From Arabidopsis thaliana (taxonomy: Eukaryota; Streptophyta; Magnoliopsida; Brassicales; Brassicaceae), in contig NC_003071.7 of the NCBI RefSeq assembly GCF_000001735.4, forward strand, positions 9,727,151 through 9,791,150: DNA of 64,000 nt, given 5' to 3'. Positions 1 to 12,325 of this stretch are shown piece after piece. The notes under the pieces are model-generated. The model searched no databases. It saw nothing but the letters and a program-made list of their open reading frames with translations, and was not told the DNA's origin. The translations under genes and the position numbers were made by a program. Positions within the stretch are counted from its first letter, which is position 1; each line of letters starts with the position of its first letter.

Positions 1-1690
1 AAATCATAAGATATTTTATAAATCAACAAAAATATAAAAACATTTTTGTTTTGGGTAATAATTATATTTTAAACTGTTAATAAAAATTCCATTACTAATA
101 AAAAAATATTCTAATATAAGTTAACAGTATTTTTTGTTTTTACGTTGTCAACTTAACGTAGTAAATATTTCTATTGTTTAATTCCAAACCATTAGCTATT
201 AGCTTAAAGGCAAGTGTTTTTTTTCTTCTTCTGTTTGTCTTAGAAAGAACTAGTATGGTTTGGGTTCATATGAGGTGGGTATCAGGTTATCACGTGCATG
301 GTTTTAGTATAGTTTGGATCCAGCTCCCATCCTAGACTTCTAGGCACCTTTAATATTTGATTACGACGAAAAGGCTTATGTGAATCGAAAAGCCCAACTT
401 CTTAATTTCAAAGCAAATTAAAAAAAAAAAAATCATTTTAACCTTTTTGGAAAATAGAAAGGTAAGGTGAATTTGAATTTCTGAACATTTGATACGAATG
501 CAAAACTCAAGATGCACATTTTTCAAAGTAATGCCCCTAGAATTGTTTGCAAAATCTGCTGTCTAAAATTTTTTTGCTAGGATCGAACCGATTTTCGATT
601 GGGATAGACACGAATTATAAATCATATTCTAATATCATATTAGATTATAGACTTCCGATTCAAAACTTATTGGCAAAAAATGAACTGACTCATATAATTT
701 ATATAACCATTAAAATCTTATCTAATTTCTGATTTAAGGTTTCAAATACAAATTATTCATAACCTAATTGATATGAGTTTCACTAGCGATGAATATGATG
801 TACTTATGTACTTATGTTACATAAGGGATAAGGCCATTTGAAAAAAAAAAGTTGTAATAAAACTTAAACCCAAGAGATAGGATTGAAAAACATAAATGGC
901 CCATGTAACTATAATCAGCTGGGGTACATTGGAGAACACCATTAGACAGTCCAAATACAATTGGGAACCACGTGAATCTGATAGATATTTGATACTCAAC
1001 TCAATACTATATTTATTATTTCAATACGACAATCTCATTCTCTAACTTCTTTCATACTAAAATCTCACTTAAAGTATACCCCATCTTTCCCTTTGCAACG
1101 TTTGGTAAAAATGCATACCATAACAAATTTTAGAGCAAAAAGCAAAAAGCAAATGAAAATTCCTTTCTTAGGGTTTGAAGTTGAAACTAGAGAGACATGT
1201 CTCACGTGGTGTCCACATGTCTTTTATCTTAAAAAGTTCATTGTTTGCTTCCTCTATAATTATTTTTCTCATATCACAAAAGTAACCACAAAATTATTAA
1301 AATCTTAAATAATACATAAATCAAAATAAAATCATACGTAGAGCATCTGATTATAGTTTTCATTTCTTTGTAGTAACATGTCCGAGATCTTGATTGTGTT
1401 TTCGGTACCATTCTTTGTCTCCACCCAAAGCTATATCATATCTCTCACTCCCACAATTATTACTTTTTGTTATTATTAAATAATAAATATCCTTTCTCCA
1501 AAATAATAAAAATAATATCTAGAGTATAAAATAAAATAAAAAAACTTAGCCTCGTTCTTCTCCCTCTGTCTCTCTCTCTCTCTCGGTTCTCTTCTTCACT
1601 GAGCTCAAAGCGATTACCTCCCATGGGAAAAATCTCTGAAGTGATTATTTAGCACTACTTTTTCTTTGTCTCCTTCTGAATCCATTTTTT
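1..1690. other. Upstream region of GRF1, no gene seen
   Basis: AT-rich non-coding sequence with no convincing open frame on either strand. It holds a G-box (CACGTG) at 291-296 and a CACGTGG core at 1203-1209 inside an inverted repeat with arms 1194-1200 and 1215-1221. The last ~130 bases are pyrimidine-rich and are probably GRF1 5' leader. Confidence 0.6.
1564..1584 (+). repeat. CT microsatellite in GRF1 leader
   Basis: A run of CT dinucleotides about 105 bases before the GRF1 start codon. CT/GA tracts are common in Arabidopsis 5' leaders and can bind BPC (GAGA-binding) factors; that role here is inference. Confidence 0.7.
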
Positions 1691-3991
1691 ATGGATCTTG
1701 GAGTTCGTGTTTCTGGTCATGAAACCGTTTCTTCTCCGGGTCAAACTGAACTCGGATCTGGTTTCAGTAACAAGCAAGAAAGATCCGGTTTCGATGGTGA
1801 AGATTGCTGGAGAAGTTCAAAGCTCTCACGAACATCAACTGATGGATTCTCTTCTTCCCCTGCCTCTGCTAAAACGCTGTCGTTTCATCAAGGCATCCCT
1901 TTACTGAGATCTACCACTATTAATGATCCTCGTAAAGGACAAGAACACATGCTTAGCTTCTCTTCTGCTTCAGGCAAATCAGATGTCTCACCTTATCTTC
2001 AGTACTGTAGAAACTCAGGTCTGAACTGTAAAAACAACTAAAGTACTCTGCTTTTTTTTTTTACTTTCTTGAAAATCAGTATATGGCTTTTGCTTAGAGT
2101 TAGATTACAGAAATGGGTTTTGATTAGAGTTTGATTTAGTGAAGTCTTGATTTTGGAATATTGGTTTTGTTGTGGTGTCAGGATATGGTTTAGGAGGAAT
2201 GATGAACACAAGCAACATGCATGGAAACTTGTTGACAGGAGTAAAAGGACCTTTTTCATTGACTCAGTGGGCAGAGCTAGAGCAACAGGCGTTGATCTAT
2301 AAGTATATCACAGCCAATGTCCCTGTTCCATCTAGTTTACTTCTCTCTCTCAAGAAATCTTTTTTCCCTTATGGTTCCTTGCCTCCTAATTCTTGTAAGT
2401 TCTCTTCCTTATCTTTTGTTTTCAAAGATTTGAGATTATTGATCAATAGTTTTGATTCCTTTTATCTCCAATACATTAGCCAAGAATTAACTTTATACTA
2501 TCTTTTTTAGTGTATAGTCCTTTGGAACATTGAATCTTGTATGGATTGGTGGTGGGTTTATTAAAGATTCTTGCTTTGTTAGGGGAATGGTGTTTTTATG
2601 AGATCTTGAGAGATTTTTTTGTTTTGTGTGATTATGAAGTTGGATGGGGCTCTTTTCATCTGGGCTTTTCCGGTGGTAACATGGATCCCGAGCCAGGGAG
2701 ATGTCGCCGGACAGATGGAAAGAAATGGCGGTGCTCGAGGGACGCTGTTCCCGATCAAAAGTACTGTGAACGACATATTAACAGAGGCCGCCATCGTTCA
2801 AGAAAGCCTGTGGAAGGCCAAAATGGCCACAATACTAATGCTGCCGCCGCTGCTTCTGCTGCTGCCGCTTCTACCGCTGCTGCTGTGTCCAAAGCGGCAG
2901 CGGGGACTTCAGCTGTTGCGATGCGTGGATCAGATAATAACAATAGCCTTGCCGCTGCTGTTGGAACACAACATCATACCAATAATCAATCTACAGATTC
3001 TTTGGCTAACAGGTGAAAACGTTTAACATCTCTTGCCTTTTTGATATAACTTATCTGCATATTCTTAAGTTTTTAATGTTCATACCTTTTTCAACTTTTA
3101 AATACTTCTTTGCCCTATGAGTAAGTAGTAGACCCACCAATTCATTATTACTACATCTTTTATGATTGTGACCACTCCTTATTAATATGAGGCTTAGGAT
3201 TCCATATATTTGGATTTTTTTGCTTTAATGAACTGTTTACTCTCCTTTTCTTGATGATTCAATGATGTAACAAATTAACAAGAAATCTTAATGGTTGTTT
3301 GTTGCATTGCAGAGTTCAAAATTCTCGAGGGGCTTCGGTTTTTCCTGCCACGATGAACTTACAGTCGAAGGAAACTCATCCGAAACAAAGCAATAATCCC
3401 TTTGAATTCGGACTCATCTCTTCTGATTCGTTACTTAATCCGTCGCATAAACAAGCCTCGTATGCAACCTCTTCCAAAGGCTTTGGATCGTATCTTGACT
3501 TCGGCAACCAAGCCAAGCACGCGGGGAATCACAACAATGTCGATTCTTGGCCCGAAGAGCTGAAATCGGATTGGACTCAGCTCTCAATGTCAATCCCTAT
3601 GGCTCCATCTTCCCCTGTTCAAGATAAACTTGCACTCTCACCTTTAAGGTTATCGCGTGAGTTTGACCCCGCGATCCACATGGGATTAGGCGTCAACACC
3701 GAGTTTCTTGACCCCGGGAAAAAGACGAATAACTGGATACCAATCTCCTGGGGTAATAACAACTCCATGGGAGGTCCACTCGGCGAGGTACTAAACAGCA
3801 CGACCAATAGTCCCAAGTTTGGTTCCTCTCCAACAGGCGTCTTGCAAAAGTCGACATTTGGTTCTCTTTCTAACAGCAGCTCGGCAAGCAGCACCATCAT
3901 TGGCGATAACAACAATAAGAACGGTGATGGAAAAGATCCGCTTGGCCCGACCACGCTGATGAATACTTCTGCTACTGCTCCTTCTCTGTGA
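1691..3991 (+). CDS. GRF1: Growth-regulating factor 1 (QLQ/WRC transcription factor)
   Basis: Four exons: 1691-2018, 2182-2394, 2640-3012 and 3313-3991, giving 530 aa, the length I recall for Arabidopsis GRF1 (At2g22840). All introns are GT-AG. The QLQ domain (about residues 133-168) binds GIF co-activators. The WRC domain (about 196-238) has the C-X9-C-X10-C-X2-H pattern at C202, C212, C223 and H226 and a basic nuclear-targeting stretch. An Ala-rich tract follows. The C-terminal half has typical GRF motifs: FEFG, DWTQLS, TEFL and GGPLGE. The family promotes cell proliferation and leaf expansion in the nucleus. The transcript carries a miR396 site in the WRC region. It converges on bZIP6. Recognition is secure; only the untranslated ends are unknown. 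Confidence 0.97.
2795..2815 (+). promoter_or_regulatory. miR396 target site in GRF1 mRNA
   Basis: The 21 bases encode the RSRKPVE part of the WRC domain. They pair with miR396 (remembered as UUCCACAGCUUUCUUGAACUG) over almost their full length, with one bulged C, which is the canonical GRF target form. Cleavage here would repress GRF1 after transcription. Confidence 0.92.
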
Positions 3992-5450
3992 AACTGAAAA
4001 AAAAAAACTAAGGACAATTGCGAAAACAAAAACACTCTGTTTTTCTCTGTTTCTGGTTTTTCTTACTTGATGCATTGTTGTTTCTGTTGCTGTTTTCTTT
4101 CTATATAAAGCAAGAAGAAACTAAAGGAGAGATGTGTGTTTTTTTCTTCATAATCTTTGTTCTTTGTTTTTCCTCTTATTTGTTCTCAATCATCAAATTC
4201 TTGATTTTATTGTTCCTCTTATAGCCGTTGAGCTAAATCCCTGGTTTTAAGAAGTCTATGTACACAATGTTCTAAAACTGAAAAATATACAAATTTTTAC
4301 TTTTTTCACTAACCACAAAATTAAAACCAAGTGTTAGTGTCACAAAATTTGTGATCCTTGAGAGATTTTGACGAGAGGTTTCCTAGTTGCAGACAAGAGG
4401 CAACATTGTTTGTGGATTGGACATAGAACACTTCTTCAAAACAACTGTCTCCAACTTTAGTTTTTTTTTTTTTTTTTTTGGGTTCTGTTTCTCCACTTTT
4501 GGGTCCCTGTAACTACTTTTTGCTCTTCTCTCTCTAACCCTACCTTTCACTTATTCCTGTTTTTGTTTTTCTTCAAGAAAAAATGAAATTGATTATAAAG
4601 AGTGGAGGAGGACCAATCTCTCAATGTATGGATGGTCCATAACGTTTTTAATTTGGATTTTTTTGTGTAATTTTTGGAGATTTTATTCTAACACGTGGCA
4701 TGTGTGGGACGATCCAGACACTTCCACTTGCACTAGACACGACAATTCTTACCGAATAAATATCTTCACTAGATGCAAGATGCTTCAAGACTCAAGAGTA
4801 CAGTATTAGATATAGTTTGGAGTACATAACCTTGTTGCTTTCATATGATAAATTTAGTGTTAGATCATTAACAATCTTTTCCCAAAATGGTTAATGGTTA
4901 ATGGTTAATGGTTAATAGTTTTGCATATATTTTAAACAAATAATACGTTATTCAAATTTGCATATATTTTTCTAACTATACTTAATTCCGTCTACGTACT
5001 TGATAAAAAAAAGGCTTGTAGGAAGAATCTTGCGGTCTGTCTACTTGAGGAATAAGAAGGAATCAAAGAGGAAACAAGCTGAACATGGGAATTGGGAAGT
5101 CTGTGAAAGACTCTGGTTGACGTAGAGGTTTCATTCCAACCCTCAAAGCCGACGACTCCAACTTGATGCAGAAGGTTTTAAATACATGATAGGGTGGTAG
5201 TCGTCAACAAGAGTAGTTGATTAGGCTTATATCTTTTAGCCCACTCACTAATGGGCCTTGATAAATATGATTAGAGAGGCCCAAGTACGAAACAACAGCA
5301 AAAAAAAAACGAAGTCCATCATCTAAAGTAACACTCATATTCTCATTTACACATAAGAGTGATCAAAAGAGACACAGAAATAAAAATACTTCGCTTTTAT
5401 CTAATTTTTTTTTTCCGTTCTAAACTTTTTTTTTTCTATTTTTTTTTCTT
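3992..5450. other. Intergenic region between convergent GRF1 and bZIP6
   Basis: No gene is seen. The left part is probably GRF1 3' UTR. There is a long T run near 4461-4480 and an ACACGTGG core near 4690. The right end (about 5400-5450, T-rich) is probably bZIP6 3' UTR on the minus strand. Confidence 0.6.
4886..4920 (+). repeat. Short tandem repeat, unit AATGGTT
   Basis: Four exact 7-base units followed by one degenerate unit (AATAGTT). The motif differs from the plant telomere repeat TTTAGGG. Confidence 0.9.
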
Positions 5451-6134
5451 TCAAATCATATGATGATGATTGATGATCAATGATGGATTCAGCTGAAGCT
5501 GTCTGAAAATCAAAATCTGCCTCATCTCCAAGAATCTCCGTCTGAGAATCTCTTGTTCCGACAAAAGCTGATTGTTGTCCGTACACATTAATGCGATGTT
5601 GTACAAAACAATTCGAAGCCGGTTTGCGAGTTCCCGGTTTTCTAAACCGAGACGATTTGCTTCGTCTTTTAAATTATCAATGTGTCTTTGTTTACGCATC
5701 CTCGACCGCTTCGCTGATTCTCGGTTTGATTCCATCCGTTTGCGTTTACGGTCGTCAGTCACCTGCAAAACCGACCGGTTCAATTTGTTCCGGTTATGAT
5801 TCGTGGCGTTACTTCGGATTTTCGTGTTTTTTGAGTCCAATTCGTCGGATTGAGGACTCGGTACGCCGTGGAAAAGGTTGGAATCATCAGAACCGGAGTT
5901 AGTTTTGATGGAACCGATACACGATTCGTCAAAACCGTTAAAATCGGTGTTAATTTTGACAGAACCGGCATCGGATTCACCAGAACAAGGACTCGGTACG
6001 ACCGGTTCGAGATGGATTGTAGAGAAGAGATCGGAGCAGTTCAATTCCCAAGGAGTGAATCCGGTCTGGAAATCCGATAATTGGTTAACCAAACCCGGTT
6101 CAGTAAAGGTAAAGGCCGGTACAGTAGACATCAT
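5451..6134 (-). CDS. BZIP6: Group S basic leucine zipper factor bZIP6
   Basis: Single uninterrupted frame of 227 aa. The basic region (about residues 129-149) has the plant bZIP signature N-x3-S-A-x2-S-R-x-R-K (NRESAKRSRMRK), which contacts ACGT-core DNA. It is followed by a heptad zipper (about 155-200). The N-terminal ~125 residues are acidic and Ser/Asn-rich. Lack of introns and small size fit group S. I recognise it as At2g22850 bZIP6, the counterpart of bZIP7 on chromosome 4. I did not identify the sucrose-control upstream ORF typical of subgroup S1. The second Met follows the first directly, so the start is not critical. A GA-rich leader lies just upstream (6160-6190). Confidence 0.93.
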   Translation of the reverse strand: MMSTVPAFTFTEPGLVNQLSDFQTGFTPWELNCSDLFSTIHLEPVVPSPCSGESDAGSVKINTDFNGFDESCIGSIKTNSGSDDSNLFHGVPSPQSDELDSKNTKIRSNATNHNRNKLNRSVLQVTDDRKRKRMESNRESAKRSRMRKQRHIDNLKDEANRLGLENRELANRLRIVLYNIALMCTDNNQLLSEQEILRRRFLEMRQILIFRQLQLNPSLIINHHHMI

Positions 6135-9100
6135 AATGACCGGTTTAAAATTGTTTAATTAGAGAGAAGAGAGAGAAGAGAAGGAGAAAAGGGAAGCATT
6201 GATTTGAAGGAGACTGGAATTTAAAGGAAAATTGGTAAGGGTATTTTGGTAATTTTTGAAATACTATGTATGACCGTATTTTATACGTATAACGACTTTT
6301 GAGTCATGTGGCACTATGTGGGGTTGGTATTATTTTTCAAGACCCAACTTTTATGATTTATATGAAAGTAGAAAAATATTTTGTGGGACACCAATAGCCA
6401 ATAGGACTCGTTTAAGGTCACTTTCTGAAAATAAAAAAGTGATTAAAATTGTTAAACCAAATGTTTGTTATAGCTTAGTGATGAAGAAACAGTCCATATT
6501 TAACACATGCATTGTCCATTCATCTAATTTGTCGCCATTGTATTCAAATCTAGATTTACAACAGAACAAAGAAAAAGAGAGAAGTTCAAATAAATAAAAT
6601 AAATTTGAGGCTCAAAAAAATGAATATGGTGTCGTTGGTCGATTGATTTATATGTGTAGTTGGTGTAATTAGTGGTTGGACATGAAACAACTAACATAAA
6701 ATTCAATCACAACGTTCGTTTTTGGTTTTTATTTCAATCAAAATTTATCTGATTTTAACTAAATCCAGCTTTTTATTTCATATTGGTTCGTATCAAAAAT
6801 GTTTTTTTCTTTTCCACAAAATGTTTGAGTAAGTTGTTTATATGATTTTAGTATTTGAAAGGTACTTAGAGAATCTATATATTAGTTGGTACCTGGTGTA
6901 ACTACCAAACTAAAAATAAATACCGAATACTGATATATTTTCTCAATATGTTATTTTTTGTGTGTTTTTTATCAATCGTGATAAAGTAATTTCAAAATTA
7001 ATTGGAATTAAACAAAATATTTATGTTTAACGAAAAGCTATTTAAGAACGAAAGAGAATCTTATTTATCTAACAAATAAATAAAAGAAAAAATAATCTTA
7101 TCAATGAATAATACGTCCAACAACAAATTAATGATTTTTAAATACATTTTTGTGCTCTAAATTTTCGGTTAGTTAGTTTATTCGAAATAAGAAGATAATA
7201 AAGAAGAGAAAAACTATAGCAACGGCCACATGCCAAATCTTCAAAAGTAGTAAAGCAGAAATATATTTAGAAAACTTTTATTATATGGTTTGGTAGCATG
7301 TTAAATCAAACTTTAATCGCATAAAGATGTATCATTCAAATGCTTCCCACATTATCTTTTTAGTTTTAATAATCACAACTTCTCTTTTATTAAATATATA
7401 TATTGTTGCTATTATAGAATATAAGTAGGTGATTCTACGTATTTTTTAACGCATCAAGATTTACTATTGTCTAGCCCAATTTGTTATTGAAATATCAAAT
7501 CGTGTAAATCTTGTTCAGAAACTTGCGTGGGCTCGAATTTGGATGTAGGGAGATAAAACTGGCATTAGGCTAGCTAATAGGCAAAAATAAAACAAAAAAT
7601 AAGAAAGACTGAAATAAATGATATCATCAGTTCATGATTTGATTTGATTTTCATGCTCTAATGCTAAATATTTTTTCTTGTGTCATTTTGATGAATTAGA
7701 GATGTCCATCTTTATTTTAAAATCGTACATTGACGCAAAATCTTCGCTAAAATAAAGAAAATATAAAAGTGGCACTGAAAATGTTAATAACTTTATTATT
7801 TGGTTTAAAATTGGTCTTCCAACCTAGATAAAATAATTTTATATAAATAATTTTTCTCTAATTGAAAGATCCTATGTAAACTAAACTGAATAAATACACA
7901 CACATGGTTCTCACTCGAAGAAAACTCTTGGTCAGATTTTGGTTCACCATTCACTAAAATCTCTGGGTTGAGTCTATAAGTCTTTCAAATCCAACAAAAA
8001 CAACATTCTCCAAAGAAATTAAAAGTAACTTTTTAGTAGATCTTAAAAATATGTCCTCACAATTTCGTTATAACATATGTATGTATACAACCTTTTATAA
8101 ATCATAAATCAACTTAAACCACAATGATAAGTACAACAAATTTATCCAAAGATATGATACTCATATAATATAAACATTGTATATGCATTTGTTGAGATAT
8201 GATATATCATATATGTATATGTCATATTTGATATTCATAAAAAAAAAAAGTATAGTATGATAATCACAATCAATATACTTTGTGCCCTCATTGAAAGCTA
8301 AATGTTAAGATCATCAAGCTTTGATGATCTTGATTACAACCATGTTTTATTATTGTTAAGCAAAAGACCAAAATTTTTAATATCAAGTTTTCACCACCGT
8401 CACAAAGCGATCCTTTATGGTAAACTTCTATTTAACTCTAAAAATGTTGATGGTGTCCTTGGTTTCATCAGCGATAGTTTTGGTTAGTCTTAATGTTTCC
8501 TAAGTTAACATCGGTGTTATCTCTCCACGATCTTTGTTGGAAGACAAACCAACGTCCCACATCAAAAAATTAGAAAATAACATTCTAGTATATAATTACT
8601 TACATGAAAAGTCAACTAAAGCGTAAACATAGAAAACACTATCATAAAGTGCTATTAATATCTGTTTTTCGTATAGTGATTCAAGTCCAACTCAAAATTA
8701 GTTTGAGGTCTTTCGGGAAAATGTCCAAAAACAAATCCGTGCGAGCTTGAAATTTTTGTATAAAGTAGACAAGTTTACTTGGGTTTCGGGAGCCAACAAT
8801 CTTGCCTTCAAACAACTTATTTGTAGTAGAGTTTTTGGTCGCTTTATATTGTCGCTAGCGATAATTTTCTGATCAAGCTTTACATCTTTGCTGGAGATTC
8901 AAATATCCAGTAGTTATCTTGAGTTTCACAAGAGAGAATTACACAAGTGTGTCAAAGACTAGCTATAGTAATTTTCGACTAGCTCACTCTTGAATCTCTT
9001 TTATTACAAACTAGGTAATTACCCGCTATATTACAAGAAAACACGGGTTTTCAAACTACAACATTAGTAGCAATATACTCGTTAAAGTAGAAGTCGACTA

Positions 9101-10427
9101 TATTACGAGTAATAGCCTTAGTCGCTAATCCAGAGTCGCTAAACAAAATAGTCGTAACTTTAGTCGCTAAATGACCACTACGATACGACTAATACCCGCT
9201 GTCATAACATTAGTCATATTGTAGTCGTAAAATATAACGACTGAGTTACGATTGAATCACATAAATAACGAGTATCGTAGAGACTCCTCTGCGATTATTT
9301 AGCGACCACCTAGATGAAAAAAAATTAATAAAATAAGTAGAATAAAATGAAAGTAGTGCTTGGTACATTATTATGATTTTTATTTATTGAATGTTTTTGA
9401 GAAAATTCATTTAAGAGTGAGATTAATGGAGAATTTAACACAACAAAAGACTTTTGATTTTTTCTCAATTAGTTTTGCTAGTTGAACCAATCCAACAAGT
9501 TAACTCACAAACCAATCAATAATTTCTTATTTTATTTTATTTTTATGAAGTTTGGTGCATTAATTTATAGAAGCAACGAGACATGCATGGCTATGTCCTA
9601 GCGAACATAGAGTAGTAGTTTATACAAGTATACCAAAGCTAAACCAGTCTCGTGAACTATATATATACGTCAACACCGAAACTTTGGAAATGTATAATAC
9701 TTGTATAGTTAGTCTCTGTGTCTGATATTAAATTGTACATAAATTTCTTTATGATTACAGTTTTTTTTTCCCCCGATTTATTTGACACGGTTTGGGTTAT
9801 ATATATGATTAGTCACACACCGACTTGTAATATACTCTCCAATACACGCTTTTAAATTTGGTGCGTTCCAAACGGATGATAAGAACACCATGTCACACTA
9901 ATCGGGTAGGGACGTCCACTAACCATATTGACAGTTGTATCAACTACAACTACACCATATATAACGGTAGATCCATTGCATTCGTGTGGAATCTATAGTG
10001 TTTATATTTGCATATATCATGTCAAATGATATTTTGCTAATGTAGGTAGGTGACGCCATAGAACTTTTGAATATATTAATATGGAATCAATGCTTTTAAG
10101 AAGTGGATGGTGATTATCATTTATCACTCTATCATCCCACGTTTCATACACGCTGCGACTTATATTTTGATTTACTTTTCTTATGGGTTTGGTCCAATTC
10201 CACCGCTAAACACTATGCACAAGTGCAAACAAATATTTAATTAAATTCAACTTCCGATTTAATCGGTCATTCAAATGAGACTAATGAGTCCACCAAACTC
10301 CACAATTAGATACCCATAAATAAAATAGAAAATTCGAGGTTATCAACGTGCGATAAGATCCACTTTTTGGGTTATATAATAACTAAATAAATGAACAAAA
10401 CAAAAATAGATTTGACTAAAATTTGGC
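6135..10427. other. Long intergenic region between bZIP6 and PSK2
   Basis: About 4.3 kb of AT-rich DNA between two divergently transcribed genes. No coding sequence can be supported; a 61-codon frame at 8302-8487 shows no recognisable features. A near-palindrome lies at about 8309-8329. The only clear structure is the CACTA-like transposon relic listed separately. Confidence 0.6.
9031..9310. mobile_element. Relic of a CACTA (En/Spm-type) DNA transposon
   Basis: The segment opens with TACAAGAAAACACGGG, close to the CACTACAAGAAAA terminus of Arabidopsis En/Spm elements. It then repeats GTCGTAA, AGTCGCTAA and GCGACTAA-like words in both orientations, as in the subterminal repeats of those elements. 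No transposase frame is present, so it looks like a terminal fragment or a short deletion derivative. Borders are approximate. Confidence 0.5.
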
Positions 10428-10435
10428 TATAAATA
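10428..10435 (+). promoter_or_regulatory. TATA box of PSK2
   Basis: TATAAATA lies 88 bases upstream of the PSK2 start codon in a suitable setting for a core promoter. Confidence 0.6.
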
Positions 10436-10515
10436 AATTTGAGTTTCAAAGAAGCCAAACCCGTCAACACATCTTCTTTAAGCATCTCTCTCCCTTCAAA
10501 GAAAATATCACAAAA

Positions 10516-10927
10516 ATGGCAAACGTCTCCGCTTTGCTCACCATAGCTCTTCTCCTTTGCTCCACGCTAATGTGCACTGCCCGCCCCGAACCGGCCATCT
10601 CCATCTCTATCACGACTGCTGCCGATCCATGTAACATGGTTAGTCTGATTCACATGCCATGCATGAATCAATTTCCATATATAAACACAAAATAACCAAT
10701 ATCAGAGCTTCTAAATTTTTAAAAATATTTAACACATCGAATAGGTTTAATAAATTTTTTGTAATGTATGATGATTACTTTGGCAGGAGAAGAAGATAGA
10801 AGGAAAATTAGATGACATGCATATGGTAGACGAAAACTGTGGTGCAGACGACGAAGATTGCTTAATGAGGAGGACTTTGGTCGCTCATACTGATTACATC
10901 TATACCCAGAAGAAGAAGCATCCTTGA
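10516..10927 (+). CDS. PSK2: Phytosulfokine precursor PSK2
   Basis: Two exons, 10516-10638 and 10787-10927, separated by a phase-0 GT-AG intron, encode 87 aa. A hydrophobic signal peptide occupies about residues 3-22. The C-terminal part has the paired Cys-rich acidic stretch (ENC...DEDC) and the hallmark DYIYTQ near residues 77-82. In the family the YIYTQ pentapeptide is sulfated on both Tyr by TPST in the Golgi, released by subtilases and sensed by PSKR receptor kinases to promote growth and dampen pattern-triggered immunity. The start at 10516 was chosen because it begins the signal peptide; an upstream in-frame Met lies in leader sequence. I recognise At2g22860. Confidence 0.95.
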
Positions 10928-12325
10928 TTTTCACTTACTCATTTCTAACAAACTTTTGCTCAAGATTATGTAATTTATGTCATCCTTAATTAGTATTTGT
11001 CACATACAAGATCAAGATAGTTATGATTGTGATTATTTATATGTATTTTGGATGATATATTGTAGAACTAGAAGTTTGACAATAAAAAGTTTATAGTGTC
11101 GTTGTATGTTTAAGAAGTTTGACAATAAAAACTTTATAGTGTTGTTGCATATATGTGTTGAAAACTCATTAAAAACACACACACACATGAAGTACGCGTA
11201 TATTTATAAATAAACTATAAAATTGAGAGTGGATTCATGGAATCTTTTTTATTGAAAATACATGTTGGCTTGTTTGATTAGTTGAGAGACTGCTAAACAT
11301 TTATTTCATATAACTAGCAAAGATCGATATATCGTCGTGTACACAAAAGTACTACTGTATATGTTTGATCGAATCTGAAGAACCAAATTTATATTTTCAG
11401 ACTGATTGTGTATATGGTCTCGTAATATACAATCATATGATAATTAGCCATCACTAATGTAGTCATGTCTTTATGCTGAAAGAGTGTAGAGACTCTGCCG
11501 TCATAATGCAGCTGTTAACTACGAGAGCGAAGCTAAATATTTTTGAAAAGCTCCCACTTCAATCGAACGGAGGGAAAAACCTCTTGCGCATGGAATAGAG
11601 TAGTCAACAATCATTTGTAATTGTAATAGAAAAAACTAGTTTAATTAGAAATTGAGCATCAAATTTAAACAGCTCTGTAAAATTTTCTAATTGTAATAAG
11701 AAATTTTTGTTATATCTGTCTTAAAATATACACCAAAGGTAGACACAATATCTCCTACAAGTGCACATTCAACTTCTAGATATAGACAAAGTTCCAAACT
11801 TATAATAAGTTTTTTTGCAAAGTTATTGGTTATAATTAAGTTTAATTGGTTTATCAATGGGTAAAGTATACAGTAAACTGATTAAACCTAGCTATGTGGG
11901 TTATAGATCTCGAACTATTTACTCGAAGTACATTAAGTTATAGAACTTTCATTTCGGAGAAAATAAGGATAAAACTTTTATTTTATAGACATATGAACTA
12001 GAGTTAAAATATATGAGCTCTATCTACTGATACTTTTTATGAGAAAATAGACCTTTTTTCTAAAATTATCTTTGATGAAAATTTTGTTTGGTACTCCAAC
12101 ATGTGTACAAAAGTTGCGCTAGATCAAAACATATGTAAGTAACACAACTTATGACATTCTTGATTGCAAAATTAGTTAAAATCTAGTTGTTTTTATATTA
12201 TTGTTGACACAAAAAAAAATGTCAGCATATGAAAGCCTCCGTCTGAAGCAGAAGGAACGACTCTGGTCTAAAACTCTAAAAACCCTATCTTCTTCGTTCT
12301 AAACCCAAAACACACACAAAACAAA
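10928..12325. other. Intergenic region between PSK2 and EMB2001
   Basis: AT-rich, no gene seen. Apart from the tandem repeat listed separately, there is a short CA run near 11177. The last ~100 bases are probably EMB2001 leader. Confidence 0.6.
11071..11156 (+). repeat. Two-copy 43-bp tandem repeat
   Basis: Copies 11071-11113 and 11114-11156 both begin GAAGTTTGACAATAAAAA and continue with a few mismatches. They lie about 140 bases after the PSK2 stop, possibly in or near its 3' UTR. Confidence 0.85.

Noticed and set aside
2619..3026. Overlapping frames on both strands over GRF1 exon 3
   Set aside because: Shadows of the WRC/Ala-rich coding exon; Leu- or Ala-rich only because of GCN repeats.
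4886..4920. Interstitial telomere repeat
   Set aside because: The unit is AATGGTT, not TTTAGGG/CCCTAAA.
8302..8487. 61-codon frame in the bZIP6-PSK2 spacer
   Set aside because: No domain, promoter or conserved composition; isolated in AT-rich DNA.
10423..10515. Upstream in-frame Met for PSK2
   Set aside because: It starts before the TATA box, and a signal peptide begins exactly at 10516.
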